Assembly (NCBI GenBank): GCA_039029935.1
Contig: JBCCFC010000180.1
Coordinates: 1 to 14,617, forward strand
Reading direction: 5' to 3'
DNA from: G039029935 sp039029935
GTDB lineage: Bacteria; Chloroflexota; Anaerolineae; Caldilineales; Caldilineaceae
DNA: 14,617 nt
In this document: positions 6,121 through 13,102 of the stretch, in pieces
Numbering within the stretch: the stretch's first letter is position 1
How the letters are laid out: every line of letters begins with the position of its first letter
Notes under the pieces: model-generated
Told to the model about the DNA's origin: nothing
The model's input: only the letters and a program-made list of their open reading frames with translations
Databases searched by the model: none
Made by a program: the position numbers and the translations under genes

Positions 6121-9100
6121 ACGGCTGCTCAAGCGTCTTCATCCACACCGCCTCAATCACACCATTTGCGTCAGGATAGGCGTTATCCTCATCGGGGATG
6201 ATATGCCCTTCGACCCAGACAAACGCACCTGGTACAAAATCACCGTTGTAGAGTTTCATCTCGGTGTTGGGACCAGAGATCACGATCCAGTTGTCGATCT
6301 CCCATGTGCCTGTCCACTCGATGCTGCCATTGGCGTCAACAGGTGTACTCAGCACATGCCCTTGGATGCGGGTCCATTCGGCATTGGGTGCGTTCTCGCC
6401 TGTGGCATCAATGCGCACAGCGTGGAATTCACCCTCGCCAGCATACCAGCCCTCGGCCCACACCACTTGCCCCGCTCTAAACTGCCCCGCATGACGTTTG
6501 AGTTCGGTTTCGCGCGAGACAACCACGTCCCATTGCCCCAGCCGCCAGACACCACGCAGGTTGGCGTTGTTGGGCAGTTCACGAATTGGTGCTGAAATGC
6601 GAACCCAATCGCGTTGCTCCTCTTCGATGGTTTTGATCCAGAATGCACGAACAACGCCATCACGCACTGGCTCATCAACCTGTGCGTTACGCTGTGAAAG
6701 ATTGGCAGGTTCAAAGATACCCTCGACGATGACGGTCTTGCCCACTTCAAATTCACCACCAAAGAGTTCAAAGACCGTTGCTTCATCCACCAACACGGTC
6801 CAGTCACCAATCTGCCATTCACCCTGCAAATCATCAGTATCCGGTAAGGCCATAATCTCATCTTGGAAACGGACCTCAAAGATGTCTACTGGCTCGGTTT
6901 CTTTGATCTCGATTTCGAGCGCACGGATGGCGTCATTCTCTTCCCACTGACCACGAATCCGCACAAGACTATCGATGGCCGGAATGCCGTCAGGGAAGGT
7001 CGTGCTGGCATCTGCTGTGACCACTCGCAAGCGCCCGACATTGTTCTGTACAATCCACAAACCTGTGCCATCATTGCTGTCCGGCACTTCCATCACAATG
7101 CCTTGGAAGGTCAACGTTTCTGGCCCTTCATCAACGCGCTCACTGGCGATGCGGAAGGCGACAATACTGCCATCAATCGCACGGACACCTTCGACCACGA
7201 CGGGTGTACCAAGATTGACAGGGCCATGTTGCTCATCAACAAAGGTGAACGGTGTTACATTGACACGAATCTCATCCCCCGCACTGTCCACTACTTTCCA
7301 CTCACCAAAACTCTGACCGGAGATTGTGCCGATTGGTGGCATCCCTTCGACAATGCCTTGAATGCGTGTGTAGATGTTGTTGACATCATCGGCCTCATCA
7401 GTTGGCACGGTCTTGACCAGTCCCGCCAGAATTGTGCCATCCGGCTGCGGCACACCGATGACTTTGACCACAACCCCGATCACGGCTGGACCATAGGTCT
7501 CGTCAATGCGTGTGTTCTCGTCTACCTCAACTTGGTCACCATCCACGATCCATGTGCCTGTTGTCGTGGCTGCCGGACGTGACTCGACCTCACCTTGGAT
7601 ATAAAGCTCATCGTTGTCGTTGGGTGCGTCAAAGACCTCTTTGACGCGAATCTTGCGCGCGAGAATATCACCATCCGCATTCATATAGCCCGCAACACGA
7701 ACCAGTGTGCCAGGGATAATAATGCCATCACTCCCGGCGTTGCCCATGTCAATTTCAGTCAACGGACTGACTTTAACCGTCTGTCCCGCAACCATCCAAT
7801 CGCCAACCAACGTGTTATCCGCTGGCAGCATCTCGACTGGACCCAGCAGCTCAATGTAGATGCCATCTTCATCATCCTCGCCTTCGTTTGCGCCTTCCAG
7901 AACAATGATCTCAGTGGCGACTGATGTCCCCTCTGCATCCATGTAGCCTTCAACATGCACCTCTGCCCCAACGTCAACATAGGCTTTCTCTTCATAGATT
8001 GCGGTGTTTTCTGTCACAACAATGGGTTGCGCTTCATCGCCTTCGCGCAGCTTCTTGATCATCCATACATCGCTCGATGCATCCGTTGGTAGGGCGTCGA
8101 TGAGGCCAATAAAGCGGAATTCACCGTTGGGGTTCTCACCATTCCCCTCGTCATTTTGGCGCACGACAATGCGCAGTGCTTTCAACTGACCATTGACATC
8201 AATCTGGCTCAGTCGTGCGACGCGCCCGTTGCTATCAACCAAAATGGCCTGAATCTTGACTGCTGTCCCCTCGGTTAGGTTGCCCTTAATGACGGTTTCC
8301 TCATCCAGCAGAATTTGGATACCGCTGACCGTAATCGCATCATCCCCTATACTGTCTACCGTACCATAAAGCTTGTGGACGGGACGGCTAGAGATGGTCT
8401 GGACACGGCGGGCGTCAATTTCGCTTGCGCCGCTTGCCGTATTACTGCCTGTACCCCCAACACGTACCCAACTGCCAATCAAGGCTGGACCGATACGACG
8501 GCGCACCCGTGTCTCTTCATCCACATTAACGGTGACACCGCTGACGACCCATTGGCCGATGAGGTCATCATTGTCAGGCAACTGTTGGATGACACCGACA
8601 AGGACAACGGGATCATCGTCTAAATCCTCATCTTCATCCTCCTCGTCTTCTTCCCCATCATCCCCATCATCCCCATCGTTCCCGTCATCCCCATCAGATG
8701 GCATTTGCTGGACCTGCACAAAGGCGGCCAACATAGAATTATCATCCTCTAACTCGGCGCGGATGCGGGCGAGTTTACCCACTTCCGGTGTGTTTTGAAT
8801 GCGTGTATTAGCGTCGATGTTAACCGCAATCCCGCCAATATGAAGTTCGGCATCGCTAACACCTGTGAGTGTTCCCTTCAACAGGACATAACGTTGAACG
8901 GGCAACACCTTCATGCGATGCGCGACAATGGCGCCACTGCCATCGGCTTCCCCTTCCAGCGCAACCCACGCACCCACAATGGCGGGTCCGACGCGCTCAG
9001 AAAGACGTGAATCCGCAACATCAACTGCCACGCCAGCAACGGTCCACACATTGTTGTCATCGTCCTGCGCTTGGATAGGGCCAACCAAGCGAATGCGTGT

Positions 9101-9343
9101 GGGCTCTACCGCTGGCGGCTCCGCAGTCGGTGTGGGTGTCGTTGTGGGAATCGTGATTGTCCCTTGATTGGGCGGTGCGGCCATTGTAGGCGATACCATC
9201 GCCGAAAACTGGCTGAGGGCTAGGATACCCACACCGATAAGCGCGTACACTAGCGTTCTGCCATACCCTAACTGGGACCCTAGCTGGGGCAGACGATAGG
9301 ACGAATCTTGTAATTTTTGCTCAACTTTAGTTTGATTGTTCAT
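6119..9343 (-). CDS. Membrane-anchored protein with about twelve DUF5666-type repeats
   Basis: This is a predicted 1074-residue exported protein of unknown function. A hydrophobic segment at about residues 31-50, ending near TMAAPP, is a signal anchor or signal peptide, followed by a Thr/Pro linker. From about residue 84 to the end I count about twelve beta-rich repeats of 70-90 residues, with units opening like LVGVIQQLPDN, continuing ...GxWxVxGxxVxVDExT..., and closing ...GxxVxVEGxxxxDGxxxAxxI; this fits DUF5666. An Asp/Glu run at about 217-244 (8612-8695), with DDG/DGDD steps, may bind calcium (inference). The start ATG 9343 is chosen over in-frame codons to 9367 because AGGAGGT lies 5 nt upstream, overlapping the stop of the preceding gene. 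It forms a coupled operon with the jelly-roll protein; a cell-surface or matrix role is likely, with no enzymatic motif seen. Confidence 0.88.
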   Translation of the reverse strand: MNNQTKVEQKLQDSSYRLPQLGSQLGYGRTLVYALIGVGILALSQFSAMVSPTMAAPPNQGTITIPTTTPTPTAEPPAVEPTRIRLVGPIQAQDDDNNVWTVAGVAVDVADSRLSERVGPAIVGAWVALEGEADGSGAIVAHRMKVLPVQRYVLLKGTLTGVSDAELHIGGIAVNIDANTRIQNTPEVGKLARIRAELEDDNSMLAAFVQVQQMPSDGDDGNDGDDGDDGEEDEEDEDEDLDDDPVVLVGVIQQLPDNDDLIGQWVVSGVTVNVDEETRVRRRIGPALIGSWVRVGGTGSNTASGASEIDARRVQTISSRPVHKLYGTVDSIGDDAITVSGIQILLDEETVIKGNLTEGTAVKIQAILVDSNGRVARLSQIDVNGQLKALRIVVRQNDEGNGENPNGEFRFIGLIDALPTDASSDVWMIKKLREGDEAQPIVVTENTAIYEEKAYVDVGAEVHVEGYMDAEGTSVATEIIVLEGANEGEDDEDGIYIELLGPVEMLPADNTLVGDWMVAGQTVKVSPLTEIDMGNAGSDGIIIPGTLVRVAGYMNADGDILARKIRVKEVFDAPNDNDELYIQGEVESRPAATTTGTWIVDGDQVEVDENTRIDETYGPAVIGVVVKVIGVPQPDGTILAGLVKTVPTDEADDVNNIYTRIQGIVEGMPPIGTISGQSFGEWKVVDSAGDEIRVNVTPFTFVDEQHGPVNLGTPVVVEGVRAIDGSIVAFRIASERVDEGPETLTFQGIVMEVPDSNDGTGLWIVQNNVGRLRVVTADASTTFPDGIPAIDSLVRIRGQWEENDAIRALEIEIKETEPVDIFEVRFQDEIMALPDTDDLQGEWQIGDWTVLVDEATVFELFGGEFEVGKTVIVEGIFEPANLSQRNAQVDEPVRDGVVRAFWIKTIEEEQRDWVRISAPIRELPNNANLRGVWRLGQWDVVVSRETELKRHAGQFRAGQVVWAEGWYAGEGEFHAVRIDATGENAPNAEWTRIQGHVLSTPVDANGSIEWTGTWEIDNWIVISGPNTEMKLYNGDFVPGAFVWVEGHIIPDEDNAYPDANGVIEAVWMKTLEQP

Positions 9344-9356
9344 GGCGGACCTCCTA
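9344..9356 (-). promoter_or_regulatory. Stop/Shine-Dalgarno overlap coupling the two surface-protein genes
   Basis: On the minus strand the sequence TAGGAGGTCCGCC precedes ATG 9343. TAG is the stop of the upstream gene and its last bases form the AGGAGG ribosome site of the next gene. The intergenic gap is 10 nt, which implies translational coupling. Confidence 0.85.
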
Positions 9357-10322
9357 TTCATTATCAATGATTGGCAGATAAATTGTATTCAGACCTGTGT
9401 TTGTCTCTTCTGCTGGTGGGTCCGTTGCAGGGACTTCGGTCTGTGTCTCGTCAGGAGTATTTGGCTCATTGGTGACAGGCTCAGATGTATCTGGTTCAGT
9501 CGTGTCTGGCTCATTGGTGACAGGCTCAGATGTATCTGGTTCAGTCGTGTCTGGCTCAGTCGTGTCCGGCTCAGATGTATCTGGCTCAGTCGTGTCCGGC
9601 TCAGTTGTATCCGGCTCAGTTGTGTCCGGCTCAGTTGTATCTGGCTCATTGGTGACAGGCTCAGAAGTATCTGGCTCAGTTGCCCGTGTACAGGACATCA
9701 ACGAAGCATCATCAACAAAGAAATCGGTGACAAGCGAGCTATCTGTCTGTACCACAAATTGAATCTGGACAGTCTGTCCAGCATATGCACTCAGGTCAAT
9801 CGTCGCTTGCGTCCAGGTTGGGTTCTGGTCGTCCGTCGCATTGGCATCGCTGACAGACAACAATGTCTGCAACTGTGTACCTGCAAGGTCCGCCAAAATC
9901 ACGCTCATGCCATCCCAATCTGAACTGCTCTCCTCGCTCTCAACCTGCCACCAAAAGCTAAAGGTGGCATCGGTATCTGCCGGAATGCTCAATACCGTGC
10001 TGAGGGTATCCTGCGCGCTGTCTACGCCGCCTAGATACGCTGCCTGCACACCGCTGCGCACACGGTAGTCTGAGAGTAGCTGATAATTGCCCGCGCTTGT
10101 AGCTGACCAATTGCCATCCGTTTCAAAACCACCATCGGTCAGCAACTCATTACAAGTCTGTGCATGAATTGAGGACAGGCCAAACGCACCGATGCTGGCA
10201 ATCAGCAGGGCGATGATGACCAGTGTCGTCAACCCGGTCATGAGGACGCGAACGCCGATGTCCCTTGTTCGTGTCCCATGTGCTAACCATTTTGTCCAAG
10301 AATAGTCTCTATGTTCTTGCAT
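9354..10322 (-). CDS. Secreted jelly-roll protein with TEPDT pentapeptide tail and IYLPIIDN C-terminus
   Basis: This is a predicted 322-residue exported protein. After a long basic N-region, a hydrophobic stretch at about 26-48 ends in SSIHAQ, a plausible signal-peptidase site. The next 160 residues look like a carbohydrate-binding or MAM-like jelly roll: NELLTDGGFE, AAYLGG, then FSFWWQVESEE, a WTQATIDLSAYAGQTVQI strand pair and VTDFFVDDASL. Then come fifteen Thr/Ser/Glu/Pro/Asp pentapeptides (TEPDT, SEPVT, NEPDT) as an extended stalk, and the tail NTIYLPIIDNE. Short xYLPxxxN-type ends recur, as I recall, in secreted Chloroflexota proteins and may be a sorting or anchoring signal; no LPXTG motif is present. 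ATG 10322 has AAAGGGAAG upstream. It is the first gene of the operon with the DUF5666 protein and likely binds surface polysaccharide or matrix; the ligand is unknown. Confidence 0.88.
   Translation of the reverse strand: MQEHRDYSWTKWLAHGTRTRDIGVRVLMTGLTTLVIIALLIASIGAFGLSSIHAQTCNELLTDGGFETDGNWSATSAGNYQLLSDYRVRSGVQAAYLGGVDSAQDTLSTVLSIPADTDATFSFWWQVESEESSSDWDGMSVILADLAGTQLQTLLSVSDANATDDQNPTWTQATIDLSAYAGQTVQIQFVVQTDSSLVTDFFVDDASLMSCTRATEPDTSEPVTNEPDTTEPDTTEPDTTEPDTTEPDTSEPDTTEPDTTEPDTSEPVTNEPDTTEPDTSEPVTNEPNTPDETQTEVPATDPPAEETNTGLNTIYLPIIDNE
9456..9680 (-). repeat. 15-bp coding tandem repeats (15 pentapeptides)
   Basis: Exactly 225 bp encode fifteen pentapeptides of the form [TSN]EP[DVN]T. A higher-order SEPVT-NEPDT pair recurs three times (the last as SEPVT-NEPNT), so part of the array has been duplicated in larger blocks. 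Every unit is a multiple of three, so changes in copy number keep the frame. Confidence 0.9.
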
Positions 10323-10562
10323 CTCACTTCCCTTTCGTCAAAATTAAGAATTACCAGTAAGAGTGTAAGGCAAGTGTGTGCAAGACACATGCGACATTTG
10401 GCATAAATGGCTGCGTCGTTCAGATGGAAGTTGATAGACCAACAGCATTCGTTTAATCTACGGTGCGATTTTCTCTGTGTAGGATTCTGGATAGCGCAAC
10501 TTTCACTGTTGCTACGATAGTGCGGTATTCAGTCCAGCAGTGGTCGGTGGCTATGGTATAAT

Positions 10563-10748
10563 AGAGTTGTTGCAAAATAGCGAATGCCACCGAATACAAT
10601 TCGGTGTCTATCACAGGAATCATACTGAAGTATGCTGTAGCGCACGGAATACAGCCTGTTCGGGGACCCTCTGGGTGAGGCTTTCTGTAATAGCATGGGA
10701 TTTGGGAAGCCCTCCGAGCCCCCATCAAGTTTATTTTGCAACAACTCT
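10563..10748. mobile_element. MITE-like non-autonomous element, about 184-186 bp
   Basis: Perfect terminal inverted repeats: TAGAGTTGTTGCAAAATA (10562-10579) and its reverse complement TATTTTGCAACAACTCTA (10732-10749). If the ends are GAG...CTC, the flanks give a TA duplication; if they are AGAG...CTCT, the flanks give a 3-bp AAT duplication (10560-10562 and 10749-10751). The interior is non-coding but has hairpins, CACCGAAT-ACA-ATTCGGTG at 10588-10606 and CATACT-GA-AGTATG at 10621-10634. The GAGTTGTTGCAAAA-like end resembles IS5 or IS630-type termini. No transposase lies in the window. Confidence 0.8.
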
Positions 10749-10769
10749 AATGATTCGGGTAAGAGAAGA

Positions 10770-10797
10770 TTGAATTGAGACAATACAACTATAAATT
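10770..10797 (+). promoter_or_regulatory. Possible promoter of the ATPase operon
   Basis: TTGAAT (10770-10775) followed after 16 nt by TAAATT (10792-10797), overlapping TATAAA at 10790. It lies just outside the MITE and about 30 nt before the ATPase start. The match is only fair. Confidence 0.25.
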
Positions 10798-10826
10798 TCA
10801 CGCGGTATGCAAACGGAGTTTGAGTT

Positions 10827-12455
10827 ATGACAAGATTTACATCCTATGGACCGGTAGATGAAAAACGCCATTACCATGTCCCACGAACAGAGCTGATTAA
10901 TCAAGCCTTTAACGAGGTGATGGGTGAGGAGCCAGCACAGGGCGGTCACTACATTACTGTATGGGCACCACGTCAGGCGGGCAAAACGTGGGTGCTACAA
11001 AATGTATTGTGGCGGATACGCGAGAATGCGGAGTATGACTGGATTGATGCTGTCAAAGTCAATTTACAAGATTTGAAACTGTTCAGTGATGCCAACGAAG
11101 TCGCCAGTATTATTACTTCGCGCATTTTGAGAGAATTAGGAATTGATCCAAAGCAATTCCCTCTGCCTAAAAATTTATATGAGTTCAGTGAGATATTCAC
11201 TCATGCTGTGCTAAAAAGACCGCTTATTCTGATTATGGATGAGTTTGACGCACTACAACCTCACATCATCACAGCCATCGCTGGGGTTTTTCGTAATATC
11301 TATATTCACCGCAGTGAGCAACGTGACAAAACAACCGCTGAGAAATATTATCTATTACATGGTGTTGCCCTCATCGGTGTACGCAGCGTTCTGGGCATCG
11401 AAAATAAAAGCGGTTCCCCTTTCAACATTCAGCGGAGTGTGAAGATTCCCAATTTGACCTATGCGGAAGTCAAAGACCTATTTCATCAATATATAGAAGA
11501 GAGGGGGCAAATCATCGAGCAGGATGTGATTGATCGGGTTTACTATGAAGTGCGAGGACAACCAGGATTAACTTGCTGGATTGGCGAGTTGATGACAGAA
11601 AAAGAAAAATTTAACCCAACGCCTACGCAACCAATCATAATGGCACAATTTGAGTACACCTATAGTCATGCCAGCAATACTCAGCCCAACGCAAATATCA
11701 CCAACTTGATTCAGAAAGCGCGTGAGCCGAAATACAAGGAGCGGGTCATTGAGCTTTTTCAAACCATCGACAAGGTTGACTTTAGTTTTGACGATGAGGA
11801 ACTTAATTTTCTCTATATGAATGGTGTCATTGACTATGAAGAAGTTGACGCCGATCAATATGCCAAATTCCCCAACCCTTTTGTCCAAAAACGACTATTT
11901 AACGCGTTTGCACGGGAAATGTTTCGCAGATTAGGCCAACTTCATGCTCCTTTTATTGAGATGGACAACATCATCAACGAAACCTCACTCAATGTCCCTA
12001 ATATTTTGCGACTGTATGAAGGATATCTCCAGAAAAATCGCCAACAAGTGTTAAAAAATGCGCCCTTACGCGCCGATTTGCATGTCCATGAAGCCACCTT
12101 TCACTTTCATCTCTATAAATATCTTTCTGATTTTATGAAGCCCAAAGGCGGTCAAGTGGTCCCAGAGTTTCCGACTGGAAATGGGCAGATTGATTTGCTG
12201 ATTCATCACGCGGGTGAAATCTATGGGCTAGAGGTGAAGAGCTTTAGCGGCCAGTACGAATACAAAAAGGCGCTGGTGCAGACAGCTAAATATGCCAAAA
12301 AGATGGGGTGGTCAGTTGCATGGCTGGTCTTTTTCACAGAACAGATTGATGATAAGAATCGGGCGAAGTATGAAGTGACCTATCATGATGAGGAACGAAA
12401 CGTTACCATTGAGATTGTCTTCGTGCAGACAGGTGAAGCATTGGAGAAGGGGTAA
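10827..12455 (+). CDS. AAA-type ATPase fused to a PD-(D/E)XK-like nuclease domain
   Basis: This is a 542-residue predicted cytoplasmic protein. The N-terminal half is a P-loop ATPase of the AAA-like kind found in many Chloroflexota and cyanobacterial proteins: Walker A APRQAGKT at 47-54, Walker B LILIMDEFDAL at 133-143, and GQPGLTCWIGELM near 244-256 in the usual small helical domain. The C-terminal domain (about 415-540) carries the PD-(D/E)XK signature: GNGQIDLLI with Asp456, LEVKSF with Glu469 and Lys471, and a downstream VQTAKYAKK helix with Gln485. ATG 10827 has GGAG 8 nt upstream. It forms an operon with the next gene (6-nt gap, ribosome site overlapping its stop). Related ATPase-nuclease fusions are usually unannotated; a role in defence or mobile-element control is inferred. 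The DNA is more AT-rich than the neighbours, suggesting transfer. Confidence 0.88.
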   Translation: MTRFTSYGPVDEKRHYHVPRTELINQAFNEVMGEEPAQGGHYITVWAPRQAGKTWVLQNVLWRIRENAEYDWIDAVKVNLQDLKLFSDANEVASIITSRILRELGIDPKQFPLPKNLYEFSEIFTHAVLKRPLILIMDEFDALQPHIITAIAGVFRNIYIHRSEQRDKTTAEKYYLLHGVALIGVRSVLGIENKSGSPFNIQRSVKIPNLTYAEVKDLFHQYIEERGQIIEQDVIDRVYYEVRGQPGLTCWIGELMTEKEKFNPTPTQPIIMAQFEYTYSHASNTQPNANITNLIQKAREPKYKERVIELFQTIDKVDFSFDDEELNFLYMNGVIDYEEVDADQYAKFPNPFVQKRLFNAFAREMFRRLGQLHAPFIEMDNIINETSLNVPNILRLYEGYLQKNRQQVLKNAPLRADLHVHEATFHFHLYKYLSDFMKPKGGQVVPEFPTGNGQIDLLIHHAGEIYGLEVKSFSGQYEYKKALVQTAKYAKKMGWSVAWLVFFTEQIDDKNRAKYEVTYHDEERNVTIEIVFVQTGEALEKG

Positions 12456-12461
12456 GCGTCT

Positions 12462-13091
12462 ATGAAATCATTTTCAAGCTGGTCTATTGAGGAAGTTGAA
12501 GAAGAGTTCGATATCTATCCAGAAGATGAAAGTACATTATTGGATGAGTGGATCGACGTCACCTGTGAGCATTCCGAGTTTGAACTTAGCTGGTTGGAAT
12601 ATATTCGCGCACCGCTAGAAAAGCGTAGTTACATCTGGAATGAGCAAGAGCTAATCGCCAATTTTATCGCACCACTACTCCGACTGGTCAACTTTGAACA
12701 GACCGCTTATCGTGGATTTCTGGTACGCGAACTGTCGATTTCCTACAAAAACGAAAAACTCTCTGGCGAAGTGGATTTTATGGTAGCCCAAGGCCGTCAT
12801 TCGCCCAAAAGATACTACTTCTTCTTGCATGAGTATAAGCGAGAGACTGAATACAAAGACCCATTGGGGCAGCTTATGGTGGCTATGGTTGTCGCCCAGA
12901 TCCTGAATCAGGATGAACAGCCACTCTATGGTGCCTATGTGATAGGGCGTATGTGGTTTTTTGTTGTTTTAGAAGGCAAGGCATATACGGTTCATCGTGG
13001 ATTTAATGCAGCAACTGATGAAGTTAAGCAAATTCTTTGTGTGTTGAAAGAGATGAGAACCATTATTGAACGAATGCTTATCACAAAGTAA
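12462..13091 (+). CDS. Uncharacterised PD-(D/E)XK-like protein, partner of the ATPase-nuclease
   Basis: This 209-residue predicted cytoplasmic protein belongs to an uncharacterised family I recall from Bacteroidota and Cyanobacteria, sometimes loosely tagged as a type I restriction R-subunit-like or nuclease-fold protein. An acidic N-terminus (SIEEVEEEFDIYPEDE) precedes the core. Candidate active-site elements are the helix NEQELIANFIAPLL (60-73), GEVDFMVAQG with Asp105, FLHEYKRE with Glu124 and Lys126, and DPLGQL with Gln137. The last part, including YGAYVIGRMWFFVVLEGKAY (156-175), is a conserved-looking beta segment of the fold. The start ATG 12462 has GGAGAAGGGG at 12443-12452 upstream. 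It is translationally coupled to the ATPase gene. Whether it cleaves nucleic acid is unknown; the E-x-K and D are present, so it is not obviously a dead copy. Confidence 0.82.
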   Translation: MKSFSSWSIEEVEEEFDIYPEDESTLLDEWIDVTCEHSEFELSWLEYIRAPLEKRSYIWNEQELIANFIAPLLRLVNFEQTAYRGFLVRELSISYKNEKLSGEVDFMVAQGRHSPKRYYFFLHEYKRETEYKDPLGQLMVAMVVAQILNQDEQPLYGAYVIGRMWFFVVLEGKAYTVHRGFNAATDEVKQILCVLKEMRTIIERMLITK

Positions 13092-13102
13092 ATCAACCGC
13101 AA

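Larger units (their letters stand above)
10323..10826. other. Divergent intergenic region containing a MITE-like element
   Basis: This 504-nt gap separates the minus-strand surface operon from the plus-strand ATPase operon. Apart from ribosome sites at each gene start and the element at 10563-10748, I see no gene. Small open frames here (about 90 codons) run across the element and have no recognisable protein character. Stretch 10323-10561 shows nothing definite. Confidence 0.6.

Noticed and set aside
8315..8798. Plus-strand open frames with Ser/Pro runs opposite the acidic segment
   Set aside because: Antisense shadow of the Asp/Glu run; no ribosome site.
9336..9923. Plus-strand open frames opposite the TEPDT repeat
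   Set aside because: Low-complexity SGSVV/RLRCIW strings are the antisense reading of the 15-bp repeat.
10453..10801. Two overlapping minus-strand open frames of about 90 codons
   Set aside because: They span the MITE and its flanks, have no ribosome site or recognisable domains, and their frame crosses both inverted ends.
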